DNA of 64,000 nucleotides from Ancylobacter sonchi (GCF_018390695.1 NZ_JAHBGF010000011.1:124001-188000); one strand, 5' to 3'. Positions 26,524-36,449 are shown, counted from the first letter of the stretch. Program-made: numbers and translations. The notes: generated by a model from the letters alone, not told the origin.

Positions 26524-26559
26524 AATGGGCCTCGCCTGAAACTGGGCCCGTCTGATCCC
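26511..26559. repeat. Degenerate tandem repeat at the oxidase gene end
   Basis: Three imperfect units of 16-17 bases (26511, 26527, 26544), each beginning GGG and carrying a CTGA-like segment, start inside the last codons of the FAD oxidase and run past its stop. They look like an eroded version of the gene-end duplications at 22078 and 45900. Confidence 0.5.
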
Positions 26560-26626
26560 GCCTTCCCTGAAGACCGCCGCGGCATGGGCGAACCTTGCCG
26601 ACGGAAACCGTCAGCCTGAGGAACCC

Positions 26627-27229
26627 ATGCGCGCGCTCGTCGTCTTCTGCCACCCGGTGCCGGACAGCTACGGCGCTGCGCTGCGCGACGCGGTGCTGCG
26701 CGGTCTCACCCGCGCCGGCCACGAGGCCGACCTGATCGACCTCTATGCCGACGGCTTCCAGCCCGCCCTCACCGAGGAGGAGCGGCGCCACTACCACACG
26801 CCCGGGCTCAACCGCGTCAACGTCGCCGAGCATCTCGACCGGGTGAAGGCCGCCGACGCGCTGATCTTTGTCGCCCCGACCTGGTGGTACGGCCCGCCGG
26901 CGATGCTGAAGGGCTGGCTCGACCGCGTGCTGGTGCCGTTCGAGACCTTCGGCATGCCCCGGCCCTTTCGCCCGCTGGAGCGCCACCTCACCAATATAAG
27001 GCTGATCGCCGCCGTCTCGACCTTGGGCTCGCCGTGGTTCTGGTGGTGCTGGATCGGCCAGCCGGGGCGCCGCATCCTGCTCGATGGCATTGGCGGTATC
27101 ATCCATCCGCGGGCGCGCAAGCTCTGGATGGCGCTGCACGGCATGGATTCGGTCAGCCTGGGCAAGCGCGAAGCGTTCCTTAGCCGGGTCGAGGAACGCT
27201 TCGCCCGGCTCAAAAATCCGGGTCCCTAG
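26627..27229 (+). CDS. Flavodoxin-fold NAD(P)H quinone reductase-like protein
   Basis: A 200-residue NAD(P)H-dependent oxidoreductase of the flavodoxin-like fold (NQO/KefF/MdaB group). The FMN-binding start MRALVVFCHPVPDSYGAALR and the active-site segment VAPTWWYGPPAMLKGWLDRV are characteristic. GAGGAA precedes the ATG. It reduces quinones or xenobiotics by two electrons and so limits redox cycling. The next gene in the same direction is a MarR regulator with a palindrome in the gap, suggesting the pair responds to phenolics or oxidants. Confidence 0.88.
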   Translation: MRALVVFCHPVPDSYGAALRDAVLRGLTRAGHEADLIDLYADGFQPALTEEERRHYHTPGLNRVNVAEHLDRVKAADALIFVAPTWWYGPPAMLKGWLDRVLVPFETFGMPRPFRPLERHLTNIRLIAAVSTLGSPWFWWCWIGQPGRRILLDGIGGIIHPRARKLWMALHGMDSVSLGKREAFLSRVEERFARLKNPGP

Positions 27230-27290
27230 CAAGATTTTGACGAAATCGGCGTTTCCCGCCATGTTCCTGTCATGACACGCTGTTTTTGCT

Positions 27291-27307
27291 GCAACAATGG
27301 TTGTTGC
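27291..27307. promoter_or_regulatory. Candidate MarR operator
   Basis: Perfect 17-base palindrome GCAACAA-TGG-TTGTTGC ending 27 bases before the MarR start. Size and spacing fit a MarR dimer. A TTGACG at 27237-27242 could be the -35 element of the promoter it would control. Confidence 0.6.
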
Positions 27308-27333
27308 CGCCATGCGGTCAACGGGACGCCCCC

Positions 27334-27822
27334 ATGAAGGACGGGTTCGACAAGAGCATCGGTCTTCGCCTGCAACACGCCGCGCGTCTGCAGCGCGCGC
27401 TTGCCGCGCGGCGGCTTCAGGAACTCGGGCTGTTTCCGGGACAGGAGACCGTCCTCAAGCTGCTGTTCGACGCCGACGGCCGCACCATGTCCGAGCTTGC
27501 CGCCGCGCTGCGCGTGCGCCCGCCCACCGCGTCCAAGACGGTGGGGCGGCTGGCGGCGCAGGGCCTGCTGGTCCGCAAGGCCTCCGATACCGATGCCCGC
27601 CTGGTGCGGGTCCATCTCACCGACGAGGGCCGTACCCGCGCCGGCTCCATCGACGACATCTGGGACTCGCTCGAGGACACCATGACCGGTGGCATCGACG
27701 GCAAGGACCGCAAGCGCCTGCGCAAGCTGCTGCGGCGGATCGAGAAGAACCTCTCCCTCAAGCTCGGCGCCGAGAACCCCGATCTCGACGAGCAGCCCGA
27801 CGAAGTGGAGGAGCCGGCTTAG
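27334..27822 (+). CDS. MarR family transcriptional regulator
   Basis: A 162-residue winged-helix regulator. The DNA-binding part runs GRTMSELAAALRVRPPTASKTVGRLAAQGLLVRK (about residues 50-83, quoted in segments: MSELAAALRV, PPTASKTVGRL) and is followed by the wing DTDARLVRVHLTDEG, a clear MarR signature. ATG 27334 gives normal family length; the frame is open 16 codons further up without support. The palindrome at 27291 is a likely autoregulatory site. Ligand unknown; neighbouring quinone reductase suggests phenolic compounds or oxidants. Confidence 0.88.
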   Translation: MKDGFDKSIGLRLQHAARLQRALAARRLQELGLFPGQETVLKLLFDADGRTMSELAAALRVRPPTASKTVGRLAAQGLLVRKASDTDARLVRVHLTDEGRTRAGSIDDIWDSLEDTMTGGIDGKDRKRLRKLLRRIEKNLSLKLGAENPDLDEQPDEVEEPA

Positions 27823-28097
27823 CGCTCCGGCTTCCACCTCGCGTCTCCTGACGACCCATCCCCGGAACCGCGTGCCGTGGGACAACGCGGCGTCCGCCGT
27901 TGCTCGGCGTCTTGCCGGTAGCACTGTCGAACGGATTCCCGCCGCTATCGGCCGCCGCCGCCGTGTCGTGATGCACACGTCCTCCACAGGCATGTCCACA
28001 GCCCTGCCCCCGGAAGGGGTGGGTCGCCCCTGCACAAGACGGATTGCCAGCGCCGGTGCTTTGGTGACGAATAGCCGCCGACGTGAAGGAGCCTGAC

Positions 28098-29102
28098 ATG
28101 TCCGAATCCCCGACCGCCCCCGCCTCCGGCCGCATCGAGCTTTTGCAGACCGGACCGCTGATGCCGATGATCGAGGCCCAGCTCACCGAACATTTCGTGG
28201 TGCACCGGCTCGACGGTCCGGACGGCGACGCGGTGCTGGCGCAGGCCGGGCCGCGCATCCGCGCCGTCGCCACCGGGGTCGGCGCCACCGCCCGCCGCCG
28301 CGTCACCGCCGAGCTGATGGATGCCCTGCCGCAGCTGGAAATCGTCTCGAATTTCGGCGTCGGCTACGATTCCGTCGATGCGCCGGCCGCCGGCACGCGC
28401 GGCGTCGTCGTCACCAACACACCGGGCGTGCTCGACGACGAGGTCGCCGACCTCTCCCTCGCCCTGACGCTCGCCGCCATCCGCCGCCTGCCGCAGGCCG
28501 AGCGCCATCTGCGCGCCGGCAAATGGCCCAGCGGCGCCTACCCGCTCACCGCGACGCTGCGCGACCGTTCCATCGGCATTGTCGGCATGGGTCGCATCGG
28601 CAAGGCGATCGCCCGGCGGCTCGAGGGTTTCGGCCGTCCCATCGCCTATCACAGCCGGCGTCCGGCCGAGGGCGTCGATTATCCCCATTATCCCGACCTC
28701 CTCGCCCTGGCGCGCGATGTCGACACCCTCATCGTCATCGTGCCCGGCGGCGCCGCCACCGATCGGATGATCAATGCCGAGGTGCTCAAGGCGCTCGGCC
28801 CGCGCGGCGTGCTGATCAATGTCGCGCGCGGCTCGGTAGTGGACGAAGAGGCGCTGATCGCCGCGCTGCAGGACGGCACCATCCTCGCCGCCGGCCTCGA
28901 CGTCTTCGCCCATGAACCGAACGTGCCGGAGGCGCTAATCGCCCTCGACAATGTCGTGCTGCTGCCGCACGTCGCCTCGGCGACGCAGCTCACCCGCGAC
29001 GCCATGGGCCAGCTCGTGGTCGACAATCTGCTCGCCTGGGCGGCCGGCCAGCCGCCGCTGACCCCGGTGGCGGAAACGCCCTGGCCGCCGGTCAAGGGCT
29101 GA
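28098..29102 (+). CDS. 2-hydroxyacid dehydrogenase (hydroxypyruvate/glyoxylate reductase type)
   Basis: A 334-residue D-isomer-specific 2-hydroxyacid dehydrogenase. The Rossmann motif SIGIVGMGRIGKAIARRLEG lies near residue 155, the catalytic arginine region is LINVARGSVVDEEAL, and the catalytic histidine is in LLPHVASATQLTRDAMG. GAAGGAG stands six bases before ATG 28098. It likely reduces hydroxypyruvate or glyoxylate with NAD(P)H. It begins 275 bases after MarR, in a gap with no recognisable element, and is followed after eight bases by the inhibitor gene. Confidence 0.9.
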   Translation: MSESPTAPASGRIELLQTGPLMPMIEAQLTEHFVVHRLDGPDGDAVLAQAGPRIRAVATGVGATARRRVTAELMDALPQLEIVSNFGVGYDSVDAPAAGTRGVVVTNTPGVLDDEVADLSLALTLAAIRRLPQAERHLRAGKWPSGAYPLTATLRDRSIGIVGMGRIGKAIARRLEGFGRPIAYHSRRPAEGVDYPHYPDLLALARDVDTLIVIVPGGAATDRMINAEVLKALGPRGVLINVARGSVVDEEALIAALQDGTILAAGLDVFAHEPNVPEALIALDNVVLLPHVASATQLTRDAMGQLVVDNLLAWAAGQPPLTPVAETPWPPVKG

Positions 29103-29110
29103 GGCCGGTC

Positions 29111-29902
29111 ATGAGGCGCCGCCGCGACCTCGTCCTCCCCGCCGCCCTGCTGCTCGCCGGGCTCGGAGGCCTGTTCGCGGCGACCCCGCCCGTCCTCGCG
29201 CAGGACGCGACAACCAAGGAAGCGCCCGAGCCGGGAGCATCCGTGCCAGAGACCCCGGCCGCCGTGGCGCGTCGGCTGGCGGACGCCTACCAGCTCACCA
29301 ATGCCGACGGCGACCGCATCTGCCCGCTGCGGCTAGCTGTCAAACCCGCCCGGGCGCCGGCAGGCATCGGCCATCCGCTGTTCGCCGTGGAGCTCGACCG
29401 TCCCGCCTGCGCCGAACAGATCACCTTCGCCGCCGACATCGCCTCCTGGTCGCCGGGACCGGGGGATTCGATCCGCCTGCACGCCGCCTCCGGCAAGCTG
29501 GTGGCGGAGTTCACCGAGGGCGCCGGCGGCAGCTGGGAAGCGCTGCGCGAGCGCGACGGCGTGTATTTCCTGGTCAATCCGCGCCTGGTGCAGGCCGCGC
29601 CGCAGGCACAGCCGGCCGATCTGTTCGGGCTGTGGCGGCTGTCGCGCGGGCCGGACCAGCCGTTCTGCACCGTGATGTTCGGCGAGCAGCCGATCGGCGA
29701 CGGCGATTATCCGCTGATCCCGGATGACGGATGCGCCGCGCTGCTCGGCAAGATCGCGCGCGAGCGCTGGCGGCTGGACGCCGGCGACCTGCTGCTGCTC
29801 GGCGATACCGGCGAGCCGCTGCGCTTCGCCGCGCAGGAGGACGGCAGCTGGCTGAAGGTGCCGGAGGACCGCGCCACGCTGATGCTCTCGCGCAGCCCCT
29901 GA
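29111..29902 (+). CDS. Secreted AprI/Inh protease-inhibitor protein with two domains
   Basis: A 263-residue periplasmic protein with a signal peptide ending near residue 30 (PPVLAQ). Two copies of the AprI/Inh fold (inhibitor family I38, eight-stranded barrel) can be traced. The first starts YQLTNADGDRICPLRL (about 60) and includes a second cysteine in DRPACAEQ; the second starts LFGLWRLSRGPDQPFCTVMF (about 173) and includes PDDGCAALLG. Each pair of cysteines could form the known disulfide. The family inhibits serralysin-type metalloproteases. Most members have one domain, so the duplication is unusual. No protease gene is visible nearby. Confidence 0.8.
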   Translation: MRRRRDLVLPAALLLAGLGGLFAATPPVLAQDATTKEAPEPGASVPETPAAVARRLADAYQLTNADGDRICPLRLAVKPARAPAGIGHPLFAVELDRPACAEQITFAADIASWSPGPGDSIRLHAASGKLVAEFTEGAGGSWEALRERDGVYFLVNPRLVQAAPQAQPADLFGLWRLSRGPDQPFCTVMFGEQPIGDGDYPLIPDDGCAALLGKIARERWRLDAGDLLLLGDTGEPLRFAAQEDGSWLKVPEDRATLMLSRSP

Positions 29903-30017
29903 GCGCTGCCGACCTCGTCCCGACGCCGTCGTCCGCATGCATGTCACAGGAAATCGATTACCATCGCCGGCCGGCGCAACATGGCGCGCCGGGAAGCAGG
30001 GCAGCGGGGAGAGCGCG

Positions 30018-30968
30018 GTGGCGGAACATGCGCATGGCAGCGGGCATTCGCATGGTGGCGGGCATTCGCATGGCGATGCCGCCGCCCTCATGACCGCCGG
30101 CGGACGGCACAAGCGCTCGCTCTATCTCGCTCTGGCGCTGACCTTCTCCTTCATGATCGTCGAGGTCGTCGGCGGCCTGTGGACCGGCAGCCTGGCACTG
30201 GTCGCCGATGCGGCGCACATGCTCACCGATGCCGGCGGCCTCGTGCTGGCGCTGGTCGCCATCCGCTTCGCCGAGCGCCCGGCCACCCCGCGCAACAGCT
30301 ATGGCTATGTCCGCATGGAGGTGCTGGCGGCGCTCGCCAACGCCGTCGTGCTGCTGGTGGTGACGGTTTTCATTCTCTACGAGGCCTGGCAGCGCCTGGT
30401 CGCCCCGCCGGAGATCATCGGCGGCCCGATGCTGGTGGTGGCCATCGCCGGCCTGGCGGTGAACCTGATCAGCATGCGGCTGCTGTCGGCGGGATCGAGC
30501 GAGAGCCTCAACGTCAAGGGCGCCTATTTCGAGGTGCTGGCCGATATGCTGGGCTCGCTCGGCGTCATCCTGGCGGCGGTCATCGTCATGCTGACCGGCT
30601 GGACGCTGGTCGACCCGATCGTCGGCGCCGGCATCGGCCTTTTCATCGTGCCGCGCACCTGGATCCTGCTGAAGGGCGCCGTGCACATCCTCATGGAGGG
30701 CACGCCGCCCGACATCGACCTCGCCCGGATCGAGGCGGCGCTCATGGCCATCGAGGGCGTCGAGGCGGTGCACGACCTGCACGTCTGGACGCTGACCTCC
30801 GGCATGGACGCGATGAGCGGCCATGTCGTGATCAGCGACATGGCCCGCGCCCGCGACACCCTCGCCGCGGCGCAGGCGGCGATGCAGGCCGGGTTCGGCC
30901 TGTCGCATCTCACCATCCAGATCGAGGATGCCGCGCTCCGCGCCGCCGAGGCGCCACAGCGGCTGTAG
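30018..30968 (+). CDS. CDF family metal exporter, CzcD-like
   Basis: A 316-residue cation diffusion facilitator, exporting Zn2+/Co2+/Cd2+ against protons. A His-rich cytoplasmic N terminus (HAHGSGHSHGGGHSHGD) precedes six transmembrane helices. Metal-site motifs are ADAAHMLTDAGG (HxxxD, TM2) and EVLADMLGSLGV (TM5), and the C-terminal cytoplasmic domain has HDLHVWTLTSGMDAMSGHV. GTG 30018 is chosen for its GGGGAGAG site and because it keeps the His-rich tail; an upstream ATG at 29937 would add 27 atypical residues. It complements the zinc import system elsewhere in the window. Confidence 0.92.
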   Translation: MAEHAHGSGHSHGGGHSHGDAAALMTAGGRHKRSLYLALALTFSFMIVEVVGGLWTGSLALVADAAHMLTDAGGLVLALVAIRFAERPATPRNSYGYVRMEVLAALANAVVLLVVTVFILYEAWQRLVAPPEIIGGPMLVVAIAGLAVNLISMRLLSAGSSESLNVKGAYFEVLADMLGSLGVILAAVIVMLTGWTLVDPIVGAGIGLFIVPRTWILLKGAVHILMEGTPPDIDLARIEAALMAIEGVEAVHDLHVWTLTSGMDAMSGHVVISDMARARDTLAAAQAAMQAGFGLSHLTIQIEDAALRAAEAPQRL

Positions 30969-31252
30969 ATTCGGCGAACACATATCTTCTGCAATGAAAA
31001 CTACATAATAACACGCAGTTCATTGCACGAACGCCATTGGCCAACTCCCCGCGCCGCGGCCTATCTTCCTGACTGAGACGGACAGGACGACACCGGTTTC
31101 CCAATTCCGCTCGCCGGCGGGCATTCGCGATAGTGGGCGTGCATTCGTCACGTACCGGTCGCGTCGTTCGCCCTACCTTTCGCGCCACCCGGCGGTGCTT
31201 CGCAGCTTGGCATTCCACCGCCGCCTTATCGCCAGATCGAAGGATTGCAACC

Positions 31253-32089
31253 ATGCCTTTCGTCACCACCAAGGACGGCGTCGAGATCTTCTTCAAGGAC
31301 TGGGGCCCGAAGGACGCCCAGCCGATCGTCTTCCACCACGGCTGGCCGCTGTCGTCCGACGATTGGGACGCCCAGCTGCTGTTCTTCGTGCAGAAGGGTT
31401 TCCGCGTCGTCGCCCATGACCGCCGCGGCCATGGCCGTTCGTCGCAGGTCTCCGAAGGCCACGACATGGACCACTATGCCGCCGACGCGTTCGCGGTGGT
31501 CGAGCATCTCGATCTGAAGAACGCCGTCCATATCGGCCATTCCACCGGCGGCGGCGAAGTCGCCCGCTATGTCGCCAAGCACGGCGAGCCGGCCGGCCGC
31601 GTCGCCAAGGCGGTGCTGGTCTCCGCCGTGCCGCCGCTGATGCTGAAGACCGAAGCCAATCCCGAAGGGTTGCCGATCGAGGTGTTCGACGGCCTGCGCG
31701 CCGCGCTCGCCGCCAATCGCGCGCAGTTCTTCATCGACCTGCCGGCCGGCCCCTTCTACGGCTTCAACCGTGAAGGCGCGAAAGTTTCGCAGGGCGTGAT
31801 CGACAATTGGTGGCGCCAGGGCATGATCGGCAGCGCCAAGGCGCATTACGAGGGCATCAAGGCGTTCTCCGAGACCGATCAGACCGAGGACCTCAAGGCC
31901 ATCTCGGTGCCGGTTCTGGTGCTGCACGGCGACGACGACCAGATCGTGCCCTACAAGGACGCCGGCCTGAAGTCGGTCAAGCTGGTGAAGAACGGCACGC
32001 TGAAGATCTATGAGGGCTATCCGCACGGCATGCTCACCACCCATCCCGAGGTGCTGAACGCCGATCTGCTCGCCTTCATCAAGGGCTGA
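31253..32089 (+). CDS. Alpha/beta hydrolase, non-heme chloroperoxidase-like
   Basis: A 278-residue alpha/beta hydrolase of the cofactor-free haloperoxidase/arylesterase group. The start [20 protein letters not shown], the nucleophile elbow GHSTGGGE (serine at about 98), the acid strand [12 protein letters not shown] and the C-terminal histidine in YEGYPHGM are all present. Length matches the family. AAGGA precedes ATG 31253. Preceding 284 bases hold a gap without a recognisable operator. The gene is monocistronic, ending in a strong terminator. True activity is probably esterase or peracid formation. Confidence 0.92.
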   Translation: MPFVTTKDGVEIFFKDWGPKDAQPIVFHHGWPLSSDDWDAQLLFFVQKGFRVVAHDRRGHGRSSQVSEGHDMDHYAADAFAVVEHLDLKNAVHIGHSTGGGEVARYVAKHGEPAGRVAKAVLVSAVPPLMLKTEANPEGLPIEVFDGLRAALAANRAQFFIDLPAGPFYGFNREGAKVSQGVIDNWWRQGMIGSAKAHYEGIKAFSETDQTEDLKAISVPVLVLHGDDDQIVPYKDAGLKSVKLVKNGTLKIYEGYPHGMLTTHPEVLNADLLAFIKG

Positions 32090-32110
32090 TCCGGCTTCCA
32101 TCGATAAGAA

Positions 32111-32141
32111 CGGGGCGGCAAGCGTTCGGCTTGCCGCCCCG
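32111..32141 (+). terminator. Terminator after the chloroperoxidase-like gene
   Basis: A 13-base-pair perfect stem CGGGGCGGCAAGC / GCTTGCCGCCCCG with a five-base loop, followed by TTTCGTTT. It also lies ahead of the convergent poxB end. Confidence 0.85.
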
Positions 32142-32217
32142 TTTCGTTTGGTCTCGCGCCCCGCGGATCGCCGGAACGGGTCGCCGCCACGCAGCCCCCG
32201 GCAGGACGGCGTGCCGG

Positions 32218-33951
32218 TCAGCGCCGCAGCAGGTTGGTCTTGGCGAGATCGAGCACCTGGTCGCCGCGCCCGCTCATCACCGCGCGGATCATCCACAGGC
32301 CGAAGCCCTTGGCCTGCTCCAGCTCGATGGTCGGTGGCATGGAAAGCTCCTGCGTCGCGGTGACGACGTCCAGCACCGCCGGCCCGTCATGGGCGAACGC
32401 CTCGGCGATGGCCCCCGGCAGATCGCCGGGATCCTCCACCCGCACGCCATGGATGCCCATGGCCCGCGCCATCTCCGCGAAGTCCGGGTTTTCGAGGTTG
32501 GTGCCGATCTCCACGAAGCCGTTCGCCTTCATCTCCAGCGCCACGAAGCCGAGCGTGCCGTTGTTGAAGATCACCACCTTCACCGGCAGCTTTTCCTGCT
32601 TCAGCGTGATCAGGTCGCCCATCAGCATGGTGAAGCCGCCATCGCCGGAGAGCGAGACCACCTGCCGGCCCTTCTGCGCCGCCTGGATGCCGATCGCCTG
32701 CGGCATGGCATTGGCCATCGAGCCGTGCACCAGCGAGCCGACCATGCGCCGCTTGCCGTTCATCGTGAGGTAACGCGCCGCCCAGATGGTCGGGGTGCCG
32801 ACATCGAAGGTGAACACCGCATCCTCCGCCGCCGCCTCGCTGACGAGCCGCGCCAGATATTGCGGGTGGATCGGCTTGTTCCCCGGCGTACCCGTGGCGA
32901 GATCGTCCAGCCCCTTGCGCGACTTGCGATAGCGCGCCACCGCCTCGTCGAGATGGGTGCGGTCCTCGTTGACGGTAAGCCTGGGGATCAGCGCGTCGAG
33001 CGTCGCCGCCACGTCGCCGACAAGGCCGAGTTCCAGCGCGCAGCGCCGGCCGAGTTGCTCCGGGCGGATGTCGACCTGCGCGATCCGGACGCCGGTCGGC
33101 AGGAACTGCTTGTAGGGAAAGTCGGTGCCGAGCAGCAGCAGCACGTCGCAGGCGTGCATCGCCTCATAGCCGGAGGCAAAGCCGATGAAGCCGGTCATGC
33201 CGACGTCGTAGGGGTTGTCGTATTCGACGTGCTCCTTGCCGCCCAGCGCGTGCACGATCGGGCTCTTCAGCTTCTCGGCCAGCGCCATCAGCGGGGCGTG
33301 CGCGCCAGCGCAGCCGCGTCCGCAGAACAGCGTCACCCGCTCGGCGCCGTTGAGCAGCGCGGCGAGCGCGTCGATCTCCTCCTCGGCGGGCGTCACCACC
33401 GGCGCACGCGGCTTGAGGCCGGCATTGGCGGAGACGGGCTTGCCCGGCGCCGGCTTCAGCGCGATGTCGCCCGGTATCACCACCACCGCGACGCCGCGCC
33501 GGCCGATGGCGGCACGGATGGCGTTTTCCAGCACGAAGGGCATCTGCGACGGGTCGGACACCAGTTCGCAATAGACCGAGCATTCACGGAACAGGTTCTG
33601 CGGGTGCGTCTCCTGGAAATAGCCGCCGCCGATCTCCGAGGAGGGGATCTGCGCCGCGATCGCCAGCACCGGCAAGCGCGAGCGCTGCGCGTCGAACAGG
33701 CCGTTGATCAGATGCAAATTGCCCGGCCCGCAGGAGCCGGCGCACACCGCCAGTTCGCCGGTGATGGCCGCCTCGCCGGCGGCGGCGAAGGCGGCGACCT
33801 CCTCGTGGCGCACATGCACCCAGTCGATGCCGTCGGTGCGGCGGATGGCATCGGTGAGGCCGTTCAGGCTGTCGCCCACCACGCCATAGATCCGTCTGAC
33901 GCCGATCTGCGCCAGGGTCGCGATGGTCAGGTCGGCAATGTTCCGGCTCAT
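32218..33951 (-). CDS. poxB: Pyruvate dehydrogenase (quinone) / TPP-dependent oxidase
   Basis: A 577-residue thiamine-diphosphate and FAD enzyme of the PoxB family, which decarboxylates pyruvate to acetate and feeds electrons to the quinone pool at the membrane. The N-terminal Pyr domain has the catalytic glutamate in [19 protein letters not shown], the central domain binds FAD, and the C-terminal PP domain has GDGGFTML...IFNN, the TPP-Mg motif. The C-terminal tail differs from the E. coli membrane-binding helix. It diverges from the kinase gene at 34223, and the shared gap carries the CATAC-N4-GTAT palindrome. It fits a stress or stationary-phase response. Related acetolactate-synthase-like oxidases are possible. 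Confidence 0.88.
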   Translation of the reverse strand: MSRNIADLTIATLAQIGVRRIYGVVGDSLNGLTDAIRRTDGIDWVHVRHEEVAAFAAAGEAAITGELAVCAGSCGPGNLHLINGLFDAQRSRLPVLAIAAQIPSSEIGGGYFQETHPQNLFRECSVYCELVSDPSQMPFVLENAIRAAIGRRGVAVVVIPGDIALKPAPGKPVSANAGLKPRAPVVTPAEEEIDALAALLNGAERVTLFCGRGCAGAHAPLMALAEKLKSPIVHALGGKEHVEYDNPYDVGMTGFIGFASGYEAMHACDVLLLLGTDFPYKQFLPTGVRIAQVDIRPEQLGRRCALELGLVGDVAATLDALIPRLTVNEDRTHLDEAVARYRKSRKGLDDLATGTPGNKPIHPQYLARLVSEAAAEDAVFTFDVGTPTIWAARYLTMNGKRRMVGSLVHGSMANAMPQAIGIQAAQKGRQVVSLSGDGGFTMLMGDLITLKQEKLPVKVVIFNNGTLGFVALEMKANGFVEIGTNLENPDFAEMARAMGIHGVRVEDPGDLPGAIAEAFAHDGPAVLDVVTATQELSMPPTIELEQAKGFGLWMIRAVMSGRGDQVLDLAKTNLLRR

Positions 33952-34087
33952 GGCATGTCCTCGAAAAGCGATGGATTGGCGAATGGGCGGCGCGATCGGG
34001 CACCATCCTCTGCACGACTATCGACGATCTGGTCTCCGGCTCAACTCTACATCTGCGTGCACCGGCATACGATGAGCCGATGAAAAA

Positions 34088-34100
34088 CATACGTAGGTAT
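34088..34100. promoter_or_regulatory. CATAC-GTAG-GTAT palindrome, site 1
   Basis: ATAC-GTAG-GTAT dyad between divergent poxB and the kinase/regulator operon. With the flanking GG it shares 13 of 16 bases with the site at 38727. A TAGCAT at 34125-34130 could be the -10 element. The N4-spaced dyad is the format used by FixJ/TodT-type LuxR regulators such as the one at 35680. Confidence 0.55.
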
Positions 34101-34222
34101 AGGCTTTTAGGAGTCGGAATTTGCTAGCATGGCGCCATGATTTGTACCGTGGCCCTCGAGGGGCGGATCCCGCGTTCCGCCCTCCTGTATTTTGCATGCC
34201 GTCCGGGTCGCGGAGCGCCGCG

Positions 34223-35683
34223 GTGACGACCGGGCTCGCCGCCCTGTTCCGGCCCGGCCGACCGCTGGCCCCGGCGCTCGCCGCGCTGCTGGCCGTCGCG
34301 ATCTTCGCCGTCGACACGCTGACCCCGCTCGATACCGCCATCGCCGTGCTCTATGTCGCGGTGGTGATGCTGGCGGCCGACCGCCTGACCCCGCGCGGCA
34401 TCCTGCTGGTCGGCTCGGTCTGCATCGGCCTGACGGCGGTCAGCTTCATCGCCGTGCATGGCGAGCGCTACGATCCGCAGGCGGTGGTGCGGGCCGTCGT
34501 CGCCATCAGCGCCATCGTCGCGGTCACGCTGCTGTCGCTGCGCCACAGCCGCTCCCGCGAGATGATGCGCGGACAGGCGGCCCTGCTCGACCTGACGCAC
34601 GACGCCATACTGGTGCGCGACGACACCGACACCATCCTCTACTGGAACCGCGGCGCCGAGGAGCTCTATGGCTGGTCGGCGGCCGAGGCGGTGGGCTGCA
34701 AGACCACCGAGCTGCTGCGCACCGTTTTCCCATCGGCCCGCGAAGCCGTGAACGCGCAACTGCACCGCGCTGCCCGCTGGGAAGGCGAGTTGCGCCACAC
34801 CTGCAAGGACGGCGCGCAGGTGACGGTCGCCAGCCGCTGGTCGCAGCACCGCGATCCGCAGGGCCGGCCGGTGGCGACGATGGAGATCAATAACGACATC
34901 ACCGCCGGCAAGCGGGCCGAGGAACGGCTGCTCAAGGCCCAGGCCGAGCTGTCCCAGGTGACGCGGGTCGCGACGCTCGGCCAGTTGATGGCCTCGATCG
35001 CCCATGAGGTGAACCAGCCGCTGGCGGCGGTGGTCACCAATGGCGAGGCCGGGCTGCGCTGGCTGCGCCGGCCGGTGCCGGACGTCGGCGAGGCCGTCGC
35101 CTCCGTTGAGCGGATGATCGCCAGCGGGCGCCGCGCCGGCGATGTGGTGGCCCGGCTGCGCGCTCTGTCGCGCCGCGACGAGCTCCGCCACGAACCGATC
35201 GAGGTCAACCGGCTGATCGAGGAAACCCTCGCCATCATCGAGCGGGACCTGCGCCGCCACCGCGCCCGGCTGCGGCTGGAGCTGGCGCCGGCGCTGCCGA
35301 TGGTGAAGGGCGACCGGGTACAGCTGCAGCAGGTGCTGATCAATCTCGCGATCAATGCGGCGCAGGCGATGGACAAGGTCTCCGGCGAGCGGCCCCTCTC
35401 CGTGCTGTCGCGACGGGCGTGGAGCGAAGCGGGCGAGGAGACCGTCGAGGTCGCCGTCGTCGACCGTGGCGCCGGCGTTGCTCCCGACGCGCTGCCGCGC
35501 CTGTTCGAGCCGTTCTACAGCACCAAATCCCAGGGCATGGGCTTGGGTCTGTCGATCTGCCGTTCCATTATCGAGACCCATATGGGCCGCATCGAAGCCC
35601 TTCCGAACCCCGAGGGCGGAATGACCTTCCGCATCGTGTTGCCCGCATTTGTGTTGCCCGCATTCAAGGAGCCGTCGCCGTGA
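34223..35683 (+). CDS. PAS sensor histidine kinase, FixL-like
   Basis: A histidine kinase of about 486 residues. Three or four N-terminal transmembrane helices ([19 protein letters not shown] onward) lead to one PAS domain ([38 protein letters not shown]), then HisKA with the phospho-acceptor in [20 protein letters not shown] and HATPase_c with [20 protein letters not shown]. No heme-ligand histidine of the FixL type is evident in the PAS core. GTG 34223 has GGAG seven bases upstream and aligns with the length of the kinase at 38817; ATG 34196 without a ribosome site is the alternative. Its stop overlaps the regulator start (GTGA). Confidence 0.9.
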   Translation: MTTGLAALFRPGRPLAPALAALLAVAIFAVDTLTPLDTAIAVLYVAVVMLAADRLTPRGILLVGSVCIGLTAVSFIAVHGERYDPQAVVRAVVAISAIVAVTLLSLRHSRSREMMRGQAALLDLTHDAILVRDDTDTILYWNRGAEELYGWSAAEAVGCKTTELLRTVFPSAREAVNAQLHRAARWEGELRHTCKDGAQVTVASRWSQHRDPQGRPVATMEINNDITAGKRAEERLLKAQAELSQVTRVATLGQLMASIAHEVNQPLAAVVTNGEAGLRWLRRPVPDVGEAVASVERMIASGRRAGDVVARLRALSRRDELRHEPIEVNRLIEETLAIIERDLRRHRARLRLELAPALPMVKGDRVQLQQVLINLAINAAQAMDKVSGERPLSVLSRRAWSEAGEETVEVAVVDRGAGVAPDALPRLFEPFYSTKSQGMGLGLSICRSIIETHMGRIEALPNPEGGMTFRIVLPAFVLPAFKEPSP

Positions 35684-36339
35684 TCGCGCCCCCTCCCCCG
35701 CGCCGCGCCGCATCCGAGCCGGCCGATCCCCTGGTCATCGTGGTCGATGACGACCAGCCGCTGCGCGAGGCGCTGTCCAGCCTGTTCCGTTCCATCGGCC
35801 TGCGGGTCGAGCTGTTCGGATCGGCGGCGGAGTTCCTCGCCGCGCGGCTGCCGGACGTGCCGCGCTGCCTCGTGCTCGACATCCGCCTGCCCGGCGTCAG
35901 CGGGCTCGACTTCCAGTCGCAGCTCGCGCGCAGCGATCTCAACATGCCGGTGATCTTCATGACCGGCTATGGCGATATCCCGATGACCGTGCGGGCGATG
36001 AAGGCGGGAGCGGTGGACTTCCTCACCAAGCCGTTCCGCGACCAGGACATACTCGACGCCGTCTCGGCGGCGCTGGAGCAGGATCGCTCCCGCCGCCAGG
36101 CCGACCGGGCGGTCGCCGGCGTGCAGGAACTCTACGAGACCCTGACCGCGCGCGAGAAGGAGGTGATGGCGCTCGTCACTTCCGGCCTGATGAACAAGCA
36201 GGTCGCGGCCGAGATCGGCCTCAGCGAGATCACCGTGAAGATCCACCGCGGCCATGTGATGAAGAAAATGGGCGCCCGCTCGCTCGCCGATCTCGTGCGC
36301 ATGGCCGAGACGCTCGGCCTCGCGGCACCGAAGAGATAG
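35680..36339 (+). CDS. FixJ-type response regulator with LuxR HTH
   Basis: A 219-residue response regulator. The receiver has the acidic pocket [12 protein letters not shown], phospho-acceptor [12 protein letters not shown] (about residue 67) and the conserved lysine in FLTKPF. The C-terminal LuxR-type helix-turn-helix is [15 protein letters not shown] followed by [23 protein letters not shown] 35680 is supported by AAGGAG and by the overlap with the kinase stop, so the two are translationally coupled partners. Members of this group (FixJ, TodT, StyR, NodW) bind dyads with a short spacer. It is the natural candidate to bind the CATAC-N4-GTATG sites. Confidence 0.92.
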   Translation: MIAPPPPRRAASEPADPLVIVVDDDQPLREALSSLFRSIGLRVELFGSAAEFLAARLPDVPRCLVLDIRLPGVSGLDFQSQLARSDLNMPVIFMTGYGDIPMTVRAMKAGAVDFLTKPFRDQDILDAVSAALEQDRSRRQADRAVAGVQELYETLTAREKEVMALVTSGLMNKQVAAEIGLSEITVKIHRGHVMKKMGARSLADLVRMAETLGLAAPKR

Positions 36340-36345
36340 AGGACG

Positions 36346-36359
36346 CAAACCTTCATATA
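36346..36359. promoter_or_regulatory. CAAAC-CTTC-ATATA, weak variant, site 5
   Basis: A degenerate version of the palindrome in front of the receiver-only gene, starting with the same CAAAC as the Dps site. Two positions depart from CATAC-N4-GTATA. GATAGT at 36384-36389 is a possible -10 element. Confidence 0.3.
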
Positions 36360-36449
36360 ATTTCGAAGCACCCGCTCCTGCGCGATAGTGCGGACAACAA
36401 GAGGCGCGTGATCGCTCCGCGTCCCGTCCAGCGAGAAGGATTACTCATT

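Noticed and set aside
30969..31252. Operator search upstream of the chloroperoxidase-like gene
   Set aside because: The 284-base gap has an AT-rich start (near 30990-31020) but no dyad like those at the other stress genes and no convincing promoter.
34064..34080. Another CATAC half site next to site 1
   Set aside because: Only the left arm (CATAC) is present with no matching GTAT at the right spacing.
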